64,000 nucleotides of DNA from Arachnia propionica (GCF_003859805.1 NZ_RQZG01000003.1:1-64000); one strand, 5' to 3'; shown: positions 7,752 to 17,688, numbered from the stretch's first letter. Notes: a model not told the origin generated them from the letters alone. Translations and numbers: made by a program.

Positions 7752-10406
7752 TCAGTCCTCGCGCTGCTTCAGCACCGCCTTGGCCGCAGCGAAGCGGGCG
7801 ATCGGGACCCGGTACGGGGAACAGGAGACGTAGTCCAGACCCACCTGCTGGAAGAACTCGACGGAATCCGGGTCACCACCGTGCTCACCGCAGACCCCGG
7901 TCTTGAGGGTGGGCTTGACCGAGCGACCCTTCGCCACGCCGATCTCCACCAGCTGGCCCACGCCGTCGACATCGATGGACTCGAACGGGTTGCGTTCCAG
8001 CACCCGGTCCATGACGTACTGGGTGAGGAAGCCGTTCTCCGCGTCGTCACGGCTGATCCCGATCCCGGTCTGGGTCAGGTCGTTGGTGCCGAAGCTGAAG
8101 AAGTCAGCGTACTCGGCGATCTGGTCGGCCACCAGGGCCGCACGCGGCAGTTCGATCATGGTGCCGACGGTGACGTCCAGCTCCTCGCCAGCCGCATCCA
8201 ACTCCTCCTTGACCGCCCGCTCCACGATCTCGCGTTGCACCTGGAGCTCCTTGGACAACGCCACCAGCGGGATCATGATCTCGACGCCCACCGTCTCGCC
8301 CTCACGCTGGCGCACCGCGAGCGCGGCCCGGATGATGGCGCGGGCCTGCATCTCCGGGATCTCCGGGTACAGCATCGCCAGTCGACAGCCACGGGTACCG
8401 AGCATCGGGTTGAGCTCGTGCAGCCGCTTGACCTGGGCCAGGGTGCCGCGTGCTGCCTCCAGCTCCGCCGGATCCCCGTCGGTCAGCTCCAGCCTCTGCA
8501 CCAGCAACGACTGCTCCACCAGGTTCGGCAGGAACTCGTGCAGCGGCGGATCCAGCAACCGCACCGTGACCGGCAGCCCCTTCATCGCGGTGAAGATGCC
8601 CTCGAAGTCGGCCTGCTGCATCGGCAGGATCTCCGACAGGGCCTCGGCCCTGGACGAGTGGGTCTCCGCCAGGATCATGCGTCGCACCGCAGGCAGCCGA
8701 TCCTGCGCCATGAACATGTGCTCGGTGCGGCACAACCCGATGCCCTGGGCCCCCAGTTCACGGGCCTTCGAGGCGTCCTCGAAGTTGTCCGCATTGGCGC
8801 GCACCCCCAGCTGACGCACCTCGTCGGCCCAGGTCACCAGCCGCTGGAAGTCCTCGTTGATGCGCGGCGGGATGAGTTCCAGGGCCTCGCCGAAGACATC
8901 GCCCGTGGAGCCGTCGAGGGTGACGACCTCGCCTTCCTTGATGACCCGGTCCCCGACGGTGAGGGTCCGGGCCTTGACGTCGATGTGGATGCCGGAGGCC
9001 CCCGCGACACAGGGTTTGCCCATGCCACGTGCCACGACGGCGGCGTGCGAGGTCATGCCACCGTGCGCGGTCAGCACCCCCTGGGCCACGATCACCCCGT
9101 GGATGTCGTCCGGGGTGGTCTCGTAGCGCACCAGCACCACGGCCTCTCCCCTGCCACCCCGCTCAGCCGCGGTGTCGGCGTCGAAGACCACCTCACCCAC
9201 GGCCGCACCCGGAGAGGCCGGCAGGCCCTTCGCGATGGGCGTCTTCCCGTGCTTCGGGTCGATGGCCGGGTGCAGCAGTTGATCCAGCTGCTCCGGCTCG
9301 ATCCGCAACAGTGCCTCCTCCTTGGTGATGAGTCCCTCGTCCACCAGATCGGAGGCCACCTTCAACGCCGCAGCCGCGGTGCGCTTGCCGTTGCGGGTCT
9401 GCAGCAGGAACAACTGGCCGTTCTCGATGGTGAACTCCATGTCCTGCATGTCACGGTAGTGCTCCTCCATCCGCTTCATGGTGGCGATGAGCTGGTCGTA
9501 GGCCTCCGGCAGCACCTCACGCATCTCCTCCAACGGACGTGGGGTGCGGATACCCGCCACGACGTCCTCACCCTGCGCGTTGACCAGGAACTCGCCGTAG
9601 AGCTCCTTCTCGCCGGTGGAGGGGTTGCGGGTGAAGCACACCCCCGTCGCGGAGGTGTCACCACGGTTGCCGAAGACCATCTGCATGATGTTCACGGCCG
9701 TGCCCAGGTCCGCCGGGATGTTGTTGGCGCGGCGGTACACCTCGGCACGCGGGTTGAGCCACGACTTGAACACCGCGTTCACCGCGCGGTGCAGCTGCTC
9801 GACGGGATCGGTGGTCCACTCCCCGCCCAGGTGTTCGTTGCTGATCTCCTTGAAGGTGCCCACGAGTTCCTTGAGGTCCTCAGCGCTGAGATCGGTGTCC
9901 AACTCCACTCCCCGGCTGCGCTTCAGCTCGGTGAGCGCGTCCTCGTAGGCGTGCGGGGGAACCCCCTCCACCACCTCGCCGTACATCTGGATGAACCGTC
10001 GGTAGCAGTCCCACGCGAACCGCTCGTTCCCGGACTCCGCCGCGACGGCCGCCACCGACTCGTCGGAGATGCCGAGGTTGAGGATCGTGTCCATCATGCC
10101 GGGCATCGAGTACACCGCACCCGAACGCACCGAGACCAGCAACGGTTTCTCCGTCCCCCCGAGCTTGCGGCCGGTCCGCTCCTCCAGCCTCGCCAGTCCA
10201 GCGTTGATCTCGTCGGCCAGGCCGTCCGGCCACTGGCCACCGAGGTTCATGGTCTCGACACACGCCGTCGTGGTGACGGTGAACGCATCAGGAACCGGCA
10301 CCCCGATCCGGGCCATCTCGGCAACCCCGGCGCCCTTGCCGCCGAGGAGGTTACGCATCGTGGCGTCACCTTCCGAGAGGTCGTAGATGTAGCGCTTGTC
10401 GGTCAT
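7752..10406 (-). CDS. ppdK: Pyruvate,phosphate dikinase
   Basis: The 884-residue enzyme interconverts pyruvate, ATP and phosphate with PEP, AMP and pyrophosphate, in the cytoplasm. The N-terminal nucleotide-binding domain starts with YIYDLSEGDATMRNLLGGKG. The central phosphohistidine domain has GGMTSHAAVVARGMGKPC with the catalytic His near residue 454. The C-terminal PEP-binding barrel has GLCRTEHMF and GVCGEHGGDP with the catalytic Cys near 838. The length fits the family (about 870-900). ATG 10406 follows GAAGAAGGG; the frame extends upstream without a plausible start. The gene for its regulatory kinase/phosphorylase is in the same window at 38599. In propionibacteria the enzyme can feed PEP to glycolysis, gluconeogenesis or the PTS. 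Confidence 0.97.
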   Translation of the reverse strand: MTDKRYIYDLSEGDATMRNLLGGKGAGVAEMARIGVPVPDAFTVTTTACVETMNLGGQWPDGLADEINAGLARLEERTGRKLGGTEKPLLVSVRSGAVYSMPGMMDTILNLGISDESVAAVAAESGNERFAWDCYRRFIQMYGEVVEGVPPHAYEDALTELKRSRGVELDTDLSAEDLKELVGTFKEISNEHLGGEWTTDPVEQLHRAVNAVFKSWLNPRAEVYRRANNIPADLGTAVNIMQMVFGNRGDTSATGVCFTRNPSTGEKELYGEFLVNAQGEDVVAGIRTPRPLEEMREVLPEAYDQLIATMKRMEEHYRDMQDMEFTIENGQLFLLQTRNGKRTAAAALKVASDLVDEGLITKEEALLRIEPEQLDQLLHPAIDPKHGKTPIAKGLPASPGAAVGEVVFDADTAAERGGRGEAVVLVRYETTPDDIHGVIVAQGVLTAHGGMTSHAAVVARGMGKPCVAGASGIHIDVKARTLTVGDRVIKEGEVVTLDGSTGDVFGEALELIPPRINEDFQRLVTWADEVRQLGVRANADNFEDASKARELGAQGIGLCRTEHMFMAQDRLPAVRRMILAETHSSRAEALSEILPMQQADFEGIFTAMKGLPVTVRLLDPPLHEFLPNLVEQSLLVQRLELTDGDPAELEAARGTLAQVKRLHELNPMLGTRGCRLAMLYPEIPEMQARAIIRAALAVRQREGETVGVEIMIPLVALSKELQVQREIVERAVKEELDAAGEELDVTVGTMIELPRAALVADQIAEYADFFSFGTNDLTQTGIGISRDDAENGFLTQYVMDRVLERNPFESIDVDGVGQLVEIGVAKGRSVKPTLKTGVCGEHGGDPDSVEFFQQVGLDYVSCSPYRVPIARFAAAKAVLKQRED

Positions 10407-10521
10407 GTCGCACCCTTCTTCTTTGAAATTCGCGATGGAACTGCATCGTCCGCGGACCACCTTACTAAACAGCGATGACGAGGGAGGACCCCGTGAGCAG
10501 TCGGCCTGTCGAGGTGAGGGG

Positions 10522-10527
10522 TAGGCT
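10522..10527 (+). promoter_or_regulatory. -10 box (TAGGCT) for a leaderless lipoprotein mRNA
   Basis: TAGGCT is followed by exactly six bases and then ATG 10534, the same geometry as other leaderless starts in this window. No convincing -35 box is seen. The rest of the 127-base gap from 10407 must also hold the ppdK promoter on the minus strand, which I could not place. Confidence 0.45.
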
Positions 10528-10533
10528 CGATGC

Positions 10534-10980
10534 ATGAAAGCCGTGACTCGAATCGCCCTGGTTGCCCTCACCACCTCCCTCGCAGCCTGTGCCGGAGGCA
10601 CGGCCGAGCCAGCAGGAACCCCCTCACCCAGTTCCCCACTGACCCGGATGGTGCCCGAGTCCACGGCCGCCCCCACGCCCGGTGAGACCCCGGCCAGCAA
10701 CGCTCCCGACGCCCACCTGGAGGCCATCAGGGCAGACCTGGACGGCCGCGGTGTCGACAGCAGCGACGTCACCGTCACCTCCGCCCGACAGGTCACCTGG
10801 CCCGACGGGTCCCTGGGCTGCGGCGAGCCCGGGGTCAACTACACACAGGCCCAGATCGAGGGCTGGCACATCGTCGTCACCGTCGGTGACCAGACCTACG
10901 ACTACCGCTTCGGCAAGGACACCGTCCCGACCCTGTGCGAGCGTCCCAGCATCCCCTCGGACTCCTCCACCAACTCCTGA
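10534..10980 (+). CDS. Small secreted lipoprotein
   Basis: The protein has 148 residues. The signal peptide ends in the lipobox LAAC with Cys19, so it should be lipid-anchored on the outer face of the membrane. A Ser/Pro/Thr-rich linker (residues 22-55) leads to a small domain with VTWPDGSLGCGEPGVNYTQ and GWHIVVTVGDQTYDYRFG, a pattern found in many actinobacterial and cyanobacterial secreted proteins of unknown function. It faces the subtilase genes tail to tail. The function is unknown. Confidence 0.85.
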   Translation: MKAVTRIALVALTTSLAACAGGTAEPAGTPSPSSPLTRMVPESTAAPTPGETPASNAPDAHLEAIRADLDGRGVDSSDVTVTSARQVTWPDGSLGCGEPGVNYTQAQIEGWHIVVTVGDQTYDYRFGKDTVPTLCERPSIPSDSSTNS

Positions 10981-11000
10981 CCCCGTGGGTCGAGACAGCA

Positions 11001-11030
11001 CTGCGGCCCAGGGAGTTCCCTAGGCCGCAG
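11001..11030. terminator. Bidirectional hairpin between convergent genes
   Basis: CTGCGGCC (11001-11008) pairs with GGCCGCAG (11023-11030), and AGGGA/TCCCT extend the stem around a two-base loop, with one mismatch. It lies between the lipoprotein stop (10980) and the subtilase stop (11036) and can terminate both. Confidence 0.65.
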
Positions 11031-11035
11031 CTGCA

Positions 11036-14000
11036 TCATCTGGCCGTGCCGGTCGACGGCAGACCGGGTGCCACCGGAGGTGGCGTCGGCCTCACCGGGA
11101 CGGTCGGCGCCGGGCTTGACGGAGCCGGGCTGGGCGGCGTCGTCGGGGTCGGGCTGGGCTCTGGATCGGCACCCTTCGGGAGCACCCCGGTCAAGGCCTC
11201 GGAGACCCCTTGGGCGTTGTCGAGGACGACCACCATCCACCCCAGGGGCTGCTGTGCCTCGACGGCGGGCCGGTTGATCGTCAGATCGAACCCGGCCTGA
11301 CCACCCTTCGGCACCGCGACCGAACGGGCATCCTCGAACGGCCGGTTGCCCAGTTCGTGATCAGCGCTCGCCGCGAAGGTGTCCTGGCCGGAGCCATCGG
11401 GCCGGTAGGCGACGCTGTTGTAGCTGATCCTCGCGGGGGATCCGAGGTCAGCGGCATCGACCATGGTGATCAGCGTGCTGGAGTCGGTTGGGGCCAAGGT
11501 CATGAAACCGGTCTGCTTGACCTGCTTGGTCTTCAGGTCGAGCAGGAAGGTCTCGGCGATGCCATTGGCCTCAGGGCTGTGCATCTTGCCCTGGTCGGCG
11601 GAGAACAACACGTGGTCCGCCTGCTTGTCGCCATCGACGTCGATGTGCGTCTCGACGATGATGCTGGCCGGGTTGGAGAACCGGGAGTGCATGTTGGTCG
11701 CGAAGGCCAGGTAGCGTTTGCCCCCGTCCTCGAAGGACTGCACACCCACCGATGCCAGGTCCGTACCGGTGTCCTGGACATCATCGATGTCCTCGGGATC
11801 GGTCAGCCCCCAGGTGAACAGCATCGCGTCACCGGCATGGGCGGAACTGGCATTGCTCAGCTCGATCCGACCGGTGTCGGTGCCGGTGCTCGTCGCCGTC
11901 GCGGTCACCTCCGACAACGACCGTGTCACCAGCAGGTACGGCACGGCGAGGTTCGGCCCCTCGTCCCGGGTGAAACGGACATTGCCCGAGAGATGGTGCA
12001 GGTTCCCGCCCTCGTCGCTCTCGCTGATCGCCGGCACATCGCCCGCGTCGACGGAGATGGCGAGCGTCACCTCGGCCTGCCCTCCGGCCGGGACGGTCAC
12101 CGTCGACGGGGTGACCGAGACCTTGCCCTTGAGGGATTTCTCGGCCTGATCCACCGAGACCTTGAACGTGGCGTCCGAGTCGCCCTTGTTCTCCACCGTG
12201 ATGGTGCGGGAGTCGGAGTGGGTTCCGGCCACCTCGGCGTAACCGAAGCTGACCGACGCGTCCCGCACGACCTTGTCCCCCACCTTCGTGGCATCCCCGT
12301 AGGCGTAGACCGAGGTGGCGACGGCAGCAGCGGGGTTCACCAGCCCGCCACCGATCACGGTGTCGTAGTCCGACACCTTGGAGGAGTCGGTGGTCGAGAC
12401 CAGGGCGGCCGCGATCTGCTGGGCATCCCAGTCAGGATGGGCCTGCACGGCCAAGGCCGCGATCCCGGCCACGTGCGGCGTGGCCATCGAGGTGCCGGAG
12501 ACCGACAAGCCGTGGGTTCCCGCACCGACTGCGGCCGACAGGACGGAAACCCCCGGCGCAGTCACATTGGGCCGAAGCCACGAGTCGCCGGTGCGGGGTC
12601 CGGACGAGGTGAAGTCGGCGTAGGCGGTGTAGGTGGGATTCGGCACCTCCTTGTCAGAAGCGGTGACGCTCTGCCCCTCGAGACCGAGCAGCACCCCTCC
12701 GGCTTCCTTCGCGACGCCGATGAACGGGATGGTGACGTTGAAGGCCTCACCGGTGTCCGGGTTCGACGTGATCGGACCCTCGAACGGGGGCAGCTTGGAC
12801 TCGGTGTTGACCATGATCACCGCGGCGGCACCGGCCTGCTGCCCCAGGATCGCCCGGACCACCCGGGCACAGTCTCCCCGTCGGGTGACCACGACGGCAC
12901 CCTGCGGGATCCCGGCGTAGTCCTCCGCCTTGCATCCCAGGGAGATTCCGCCCTGGGCGTCCTTGAGCACGTGCAGTGGTGCGGGGTTGGCCAGCGGGAC
13001 ACCGTTGGCGTTGATCGCGTCGATCTTCTCCCCACCAACGGTGACCTCGGTGGCCAGGATGGTCCTGCGGGCATCACTCGCAGCGACCCCGACCACCCCC
13101 GGGGCCACCGCAGGCGAACCGGTCAGGTAGGGCTGGTGCCCGGAGTTGCCGGAGGCCGTCACGACCACCACACCGGAGGCGACGGCGTTGGCGGCGGCAA
13201 CAGCGTCCGGTTCATCCTCACGGCCGTAGTCGGAACCGAGCGACATGTTGATGACGTCCATGTCGTTCTTCACGGCCCAGTCGATGGCCTCGACCACCAC
13301 GTTCGTGCTGCCTGAACAACCGAAGACCTTGACGGCGTACAGATCCGCCTCCGGGGCGCTACCGGGCCCCACCAGGAAGTCCTGCTTCAGCGTCTCCGCG
13401 TCGTAGCTGCCGGTGTAGGTCCGACCATCGACGGTCACACCGGAACCGGCCGCCGTCCCGGCGACGTGGGTGCCGTGACCGTTGGCGATGCAGTCGATGG
13501 GGTTGGCATCCGGGACCGGGGTGTTGTCGCCGGTGTAGGCATCACCCACCAGGTCGATCCCGCCCTTGAACCGTGGCCCGTACAGCGCCGACCCGTCCGA
13601 GGCCGCTGTCGCCTGGTCGAAGGCCTCCTTGGTGCCGGGCCCCCCGAAGGTGGCATGGGTGTAGTCGACGCCGGTGTCGATGACGGCGACCTTGACACCC
13701 TTGCCCGTGTGGCCACCGGCACCGGTCCCCTGCCAGGCCATGGGGACTCCTGTGAGCTCTGAGCCCTTGACATTGGTGCGCTCGTAGGTGGGAACGGCGT
13801 GGACGGCCTTGACCCCGGGCAGCTCACGCAGGGCGTCGAGGTTGCTGCCGTCGATGGTGACCCGCATCCCGTTGTAGGCGGACTGCATCCGGCTCTCGAC
13901 GACACCGCCCAACTTCTCGATGCGGCCGGTCAATGTGTCCTGAAGTTTCTTGAGCCGCTCCTCGACCGAGGTCTCCTCGGCCTTCGTGAGGTGGCCCTGT

Positions 14001-14230
14001 TCAGCCTCGACGACGGCGACCGGGTCGCCCTCGACCTCCACCATCACCGTGACCCTTCCCTGGTTCACGGACAGCAGGTCAGCCGCTCCCGAGCGAACCG
14101 CCTGCGGGGAGGCCGTGGCCACCAGGTCCTTCAATGTCGTGGAATCCGCTGACTCATCGGCGTGGGCGATCGTCGTCGGGATGACGAGCGAGAGTGCCCC
14201 CACCACCGCCAGGAGTCTGCCTCGTTGCAC
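11036..14230 (-). CDS. Secreted subtilisin-like protease with a terminal LPSTG motif
   Basis: The protein has 1064 residues. It has a signal peptide (residues 1-24, cut after AHA), an I9-type inhibitor propeptide (to about 155), and a peptidase S8 domain with Asp185 (VAVIDTGVDYTH), His255 (NGHGTHVAG) and the catalytic Ser near 580 (SGTSMATPHVAG). A protease-associated (PA) domain is inserted between His and Ser (GISLGCKAEDYAGIPQG). Fibronectin-like beta domains and a Pro/Ser/Thr linker follow. It ends in APGLPSTGTAR, with no hydrophobic anchor after the LPxTG-like motif. GTG 14230 follows AGAAGGG. The next gene upstream on this strand is a paralogue of the same architecture. Confidence 0.93.
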   Translation of the reverse strand: MQRGRLLAVVGALSLVIPTTIAHADESADSTTLKDLVATASPQAVRSGAADLLSVNQGRVTVMVEVEGDPVAVVEAEQGHLTKAEETSVEERLKKLQDTLTGRIEKLGGVVESRMQSAYNGMRVTIDGSNLDALRELPGVKAVHAVPTYERTNVKGSELTGVPMAWQGTGAGGHTGKGVKVAVIDTGVDYTHATFGGPGTKEAFDQATAASDGSALYGPRFKGGIDLVGDAYTGDNTPVPDANPIDCIANGHGTHVAGTAAGSGVTVDGRTYTGSYDAETLKQDFLVGPGSAPEADLYAVKVFGCSGSTNVVVEAIDWAVKNDMDVINMSLGSDYGREDEPDAVAAANAVASGVVVVTASGNSGHQPYLTGSPAVAPGVVGVAASDARRTILATEVTVGGEKIDAINANGVPLANPAPLHVLKDAQGGISLGCKAEDYAGIPQGAVVVTRRGDCARVVRAILGQQAGAAAVIMVNTESKLPPFEGPITSNPDTGEAFNVTIPFIGVAKEAGGVLLGLEGQSVTASDKEVPNPTYTAYADFTSSGPRTGDSWLRPNVTAPGVSVLSAAVGAGTHGLSVSGTSMATPHVAGIAALAVQAHPDWDAQQIAAALVSTTDSSKVSDYDTVIGGGLVNPAAAVATSVYAYGDATKVGDKVVRDASVSFGYAEVAGTHSDSRTITVENKGDSDATFKVSVDQAEKSLKGKVSVTPSTVTVPAGGQAEVTLAISVDAGDVPAISESDEGGNLHHLSGNVRFTRDEGPNLAVPYLLVTRSLSEVTATATSTGTDTGRIELSNASSAHAGDAMLFTWGLTDPEDIDDVQDTGTDLASVGVQSFEDGGKRYLAFATNMHSRFSNPASIIVETHIDVDGDKQADHVLFSADQGKMHSPEANGIAETFLLDLKTKQVKQTGFMTLAPTDSSTLITMVDAADLGSPARISYNSVAYRPDGSGQDTFAASADHELGNRPFEDARSVAVPKGGQAGFDLTINRPAVEAQQPLGWMVVVLDNAQGVSEALTGVLPKGADPEPSPTPTTPPSPAPSSPAPTVPVRPTPPPVAPGLPSTGTAR

Positions 14231-14366
14231 GTGTTGCCCTTCTACTCGGGATCCGGTTCATGAACGCATCGGCCGCTGCATGTCAGGTGACGGCCTCAGA
14301 TGTTCCGACGGCACCCTACCCCGTCGCACCGACACCACTGCGCTGTTGTCGCAAAGTTGAGAAGAA

Positions 14367-14398
14367 CCGTGGCCCCCGGATCGATCCGGGGGCCACGG
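14367..14398 (-). terminator. Intrinsic terminator of the second subtilase gene
   Basis: CCGTGGCCCCCGGATC (14367-14382) followed directly by its exact complement is a perfect 32-base palindrome starting six bases after the subtilase stop (14405). On the minus strand it is followed by TTCTTCTCAACTTT, which is T-rich. It separates the two subtilase genes transcriptionally. Confidence 0.8.
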
Positions 14399-14404
14399 CG
14401 GGTG

Positions 14405-17400
14405 TCAGTTCAGGCCGGTCTTGGGCAGACCCGGCGCAACCGGCGGTTTCGTCGGCTTGACCGGCGCGCTCGGAGCCGGCGTACTCGGAGCCGGGCTGCT
14501 CGGCGCGGGCGTCGTCGGGGCCGACGTGGGAGCCTGCGTCGGGGTCGGGCTCGGAGCCGGGGTTGGCGTCGGCGTCGGCTGGTTCTCCAGCGGCACCGGG
14601 CCGGTCAGGGACTCGTTCCCGGTGACGTTGTCGAAGACGACCACCTGCCAGCCGAGCGGCTTCTGCTGCTCAAGGGCGGTCTTGTTGACCGCCAACGGGA
14701 ACGTGGCCTTCCCACCCGCGGGGACCTTCACGGACCGGTCGGTGGCGAAGGGCTCGTTCGTCGGGTCGTAGGTGGCCCACCCGTCGATGGTGTCCGCGGC
14801 GACCTCGCTGTCACGTCCCTCGGCGAAACCGGTGTACGAGAACTGCCCGGTCACACCGATGGCCGAGGCGGGAACCAGCAGGATGGCGACGGCCGAGTCG
14901 GTCGGTGCCACCGTGTGGAGCCTGGTCGCCTGCAGCTTCTTCGCGTCGTCGGTCTCCTTGGGATGCGCCACGAACACCTGCGGGACGCCGTTGCTGTAGT
15001 TGTCGATGATGGCGCCGGAATCCGCGCTGAACACGCGGTGGTCCGTGCTGCCGTCCCCATCGACATCGATGTTCACCCCGAAGATGTTGTTCGCCGCATT
15101 CGAGTACCGGCCATGGAAGGCCGTGGCGAAGGCCAGGTAACGCTCGTTGCCGACCTGGAAGGTGGAGACCCCCACCTGGGACAGGTCGAAGCCACTGTCC
15201 TTGCCGGTCGCGACGTCCTGCGCATCCTGCTGCCCCCAGAGGAAGAGCATGCTCTCCCCCTCGAGCCCGGCCTGGTTGGCAAGCCTGATCTCGGCGCTGG
15301 AGTCCCCGGTGGCCTCAGCCGTCGCGGAGATCTCCGACAGGGAACGCGGCACCAGCAGGTACGGCACGCTCAGGGTGCCCTTGTCGGAGGTGAAGGCGAT
15401 CCGGCCGGAGACCTCGTGGAACCAGGGGCGGTTCTTGCTCTCCCCGTAGGAGGTGGGCACATCACCGGCGTTGACCTTCAAGGTGACGTCGACGGTGGCC
15501 GTGCCACCGGCCGGAACCGTGACCTGCTTCGAGCTGAACGAGATGCTTCCCTTCCGGGAGGCCTCGGAGGCGGTGTCCTTCAGGCTGTAGGTCACGGCCT
15601 CGGCACCCTTGTTCTCCAGGGTGACGGTGCGGGTCTCCTCGTGGGCGTCCGCGAACTGGTCGAACCCGAAGCTGAGCGTCGCATCACGCACGGCCTGCTT
15701 CTGGCCGTCGAACTGGCTGGAGTCACCGTAGGCCACCACCGAGGCCGAGACCGCGGCCGAGGCGTTGACCAGCGCACCGCCGCGACTGGGCTGGTAGCCG
15801 TTGACCCCGTCGGGGTCAGCGGTGGTGAGCAGGGCGGAGGAGATCTCCTCGGCGCTCCAGTCCGGGTGGGCCTGGCGGGCCAGGGCGGCCACGCCCGCGA
15901 CGACGGGGGCGGCCATGGAGGTGCCGGACTTCCGGATGCCCTCGGTGCCACCACCCACGGCGGCGGAGAAGGTCGACTCACCCGGGGCACTCAGGCTGGG
16001 GCGCATCCACGCATCACCCGAGCGCGGGCCGCTGGAGGTGAAGTTGGTGTAGTTGCGGTAGCTGGAGTTGGGGATCTCGGATCCGCTCACCTGGAGGGCC
16101 TTGCCGTCCAGGTTGACCACCGTTGCCGCGTCACCGGAGGTGACACCGAGGAACGGGATGGTGACGTTGAACGCCTCCCCGGTGTCCGGGTTGGACGTGA
16201 TCGGCCCCTCGAACGGGGGCAGGGCAGCGGTGCTGTTGATCATGATGACGGCCGCGGCACCGGCCTTCTGAGCGTGCACGGCACGAGCGACCCGCGCGCA
16301 GCTGCCGCGCTTGGTGACCACGACGGAGCCCTGCGGGATCCCTGCGTAGTCCTCCTCCTTGCAGCCGAGCGAGACCTCTCCGGCGGCATCCTTGAGGACA
16401 TGGACCGGTGCATCGAGCGGCAGCGGGCCGTTGTTGGCGTTGATGCCGTTGATGGTGGTGCCCTCGGACTTGAGGACGGCACCGGGCAGGTTCTTCACGG
16501 CATCCACCGCGGACACCGAGATCACACCGGCCCCGGATGCGGGAGAGCCCGTCAGATACGGTGCCGGGCCACTGTTGCCCGCCGAGGCGACGACGACGAC
16601 ACCGGCGGAGACGGCGTTCGTCGCCGCCACCGAGTCACTGTCCGTCGCACGACCGAACGGGGATCCCAGCGACATGTTGATGACGTCCATGTCGTTCTTC
16701 ACCGCCCAGTCGATGGCCTCGGTCACCATGCTGGTGCTGCCCTTGCAGCCGAAGACCTTGACCGCGTACAGCTCACTCTTCGGGGCGGCCCCGGGACCGA
16801 TCTTGAACTCCTGCTTCAGGGTGTCCGCGTCGTAGCTGCCCTCATAGGTCCTGCCGTCGGGGGTCACCCCGGCGCCACCCACGGTCCCGGCGACGTGGGT
16901 GCCGTGGCCGTTGGTGATGCAGTCGATGGGGTTGGCATCCGGGACCGGGGTGTTGCGTCCGGTGTAGGCATCCCCCACCAGGTCGATGCCACCCTTGACG
17001 TGAGCCCCGTAGAACGGTGCGGCGTCAGAGGCCGCCGTCGCCTGGTCGAAGGCCTCCTTGGTGCCCGCTCCGCCGAAGGTGGCGTGCGTGTAGTCGATGC
17101 CGCTGTCGAGCACCGCCACCTTCACACCCTCACCGGTGAAGCCGTTGCCCCCGGCCCCGCCCCAGGCGCCCGGCGCGTCGACCAGGATGTCCCCGGCGAC
17201 GTTGACCCGGTCGTGGACGGGGATGTCCAGCACCGCCTTGACGCCCTCCAGCTGCTCGATCGCGGAGAGCTTGTCCGCGTCGATCTCCACCCGCATCGCG
17301 TTGATGGCGGAGTGCATCTGGGTGATGACCTTGCCACCCTTGCCCTCGATGCTGCTGGCCACCTCGGCCTGCTGTGCCTTCACCGCATTCTCGGCATCGT

Positions 17401-17644
17401 CCTTGTCACCGTCGGCCACGGCCACCGGATCCCGGGTGAGCTCGACCATGACGGTCACGGGCCCCTCCGTCCGGAAGTACCGGGCGGCCGCCGAACCGGG
17501 GACCGACTGGAGCGAGGCTCCCTGCACCTGCGCCGCCAATGACGTGGAACCGGGTTCATTCGCCTCATCGGCCTGAGCTGTTGCGGCCGGGACGAACAGC
17601 GCCAGCGCGCTCGCCACGGCCAGAAGTTGGGTGCTTCTCAACAT
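14405..17644 (-). CDS. Secreted subtilisin-like protease with a terminal LPKTG motif
   Basis: This 1079-residue paralogue of the downstream gene has a signal peptide (cut near AQA, residue 24), a propeptide, S8 catalytic motifs VAVLDSGIDYTH, NGHGTHVAG and SGTSMAAPVVAG, an inserted PA domain (VSLGCKEEDYAGIPQGSVV), beta-rich C-terminal domains and a long Pro/Thr/Ser linker. It ends APGLPKTGLN with no membrane segment or charged tail. ATG 17644 is preceded by GAGGA; the frame extends 30 codons upstream but without signal-peptide character. Family knowledge says such proteases degrade extracellular proteins or process surface proteins. A 200-base leader with a strong hairpin precedes it. Confidence 0.93.
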   Translation of the reverse strand: MLRSTQLLAVASALALFVPAATAQADEANEPGSTSLAAQVQGASLQSVPGSAAARYFRTEGPVTVMVELTRDPVAVADGDKDDAENAVKAQQAEVASSIEGKGGKVITQMHSAINAMRVEIDADKLSAIEQLEGVKAVLDIPVHDRVNVAGDILVDAPGAWGGAGGNGFTGEGVKVAVLDSGIDYTHATFGGAGTKEAFDQATAASDAAPFYGAHVKGGIDLVGDAYTGRNTPVPDANPIDCITNGHGTHVAGTVGGAGVTPDGRTYEGSYDADTLKQEFKIGPGAAPKSELYAVKVFGCKGSTSMVTEAIDWAVKNDMDVINMSLGSPFGRATDSDSVAATNAVSAGVVVVASAGNSGPAPYLTGSPASGAGVISVSAVDAVKNLPGAVLKSEGTTINGINANNGPLPLDAPVHVLKDAAGEVSLGCKEEDYAGIPQGSVVVTKRGSCARVARAVHAQKAGAAAVIMINSTAALPPFEGPITSNPDTGEAFNVTIPFLGVTSGDAATVVNLDGKALQVSGSEIPNSSYRNYTNFTSSGPRSGDAWMRPSLSAPGESTFSAAVGGGTEGIRKSGTSMAAPVVAGVAALARQAHPDWSAEEISSALLTTADPDGVNGYQPSRGGALVNASAAVSASVVAYGDSSQFDGQKQAVRDATLSFGFDQFADAHEETRTVTLENKGAEAVTYSLKDTASEASRKGSISFSSKQVTVPAGGTATVDVTLKVNAGDVPTSYGESKNRPWFHEVSGRIAFTSDKGTLSVPYLLVPRSLSEISATAEATGDSSAEIRLANQAGLEGESMLFLWGQQDAQDVATGKDSGFDLSQVGVSTFQVGNERYLAFATAFHGRYSNAANNIFGVNIDVDGDGSTDHRVFSADSGAIIDNYSNGVPQVFVAHPKETDDAKKLQATRLHTVAPTDSAVAILLVPASAIGVTGQFSYTGFAEGRDSEVAADTIDGWATYDPTNEPFATDRSVKVPAGGKATFPLAVNKTALEQQKPLGWQVVVFDNVTGNESLTGPVPLENQPTPTPTPAPSPTPTQAPTSAPTTPAPSSPAPSTPAPSAPVKPTKPPVAPGLPKTGLN

Positions 17645-17688
17645 GTTGTCCTCAAAGGGTTGTAGTTGTGCGGGCCCACCTGGCCCTG

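Noticed and set aside
7611-10478. 955-codon open frame on the plus strand
   Set aside because: It is antisense to ppdK, a certain gene, and its translation is His/Arg/Leu-rich without domain character. It is a high-GC shadow frame.
10980-11036. A membrane anchor hidden by a frameshift after the LPSTG or LPKTG motif of the subtilases
   Set aside because: After both stop codons the DNA goes straight into hairpins, and no frame encodes a hydrophobic segment.
14300-17542. 1080-codon open frame on the plus strand, and similar long frames at 11210-13315, 17842-19629, 20603-22096 and 44357-47215
   Set aside because: Each lies opposite a well-supported gene and has the Gly/His/Asp/Arg-rich composition of third-position GC bias; none shows a motif.
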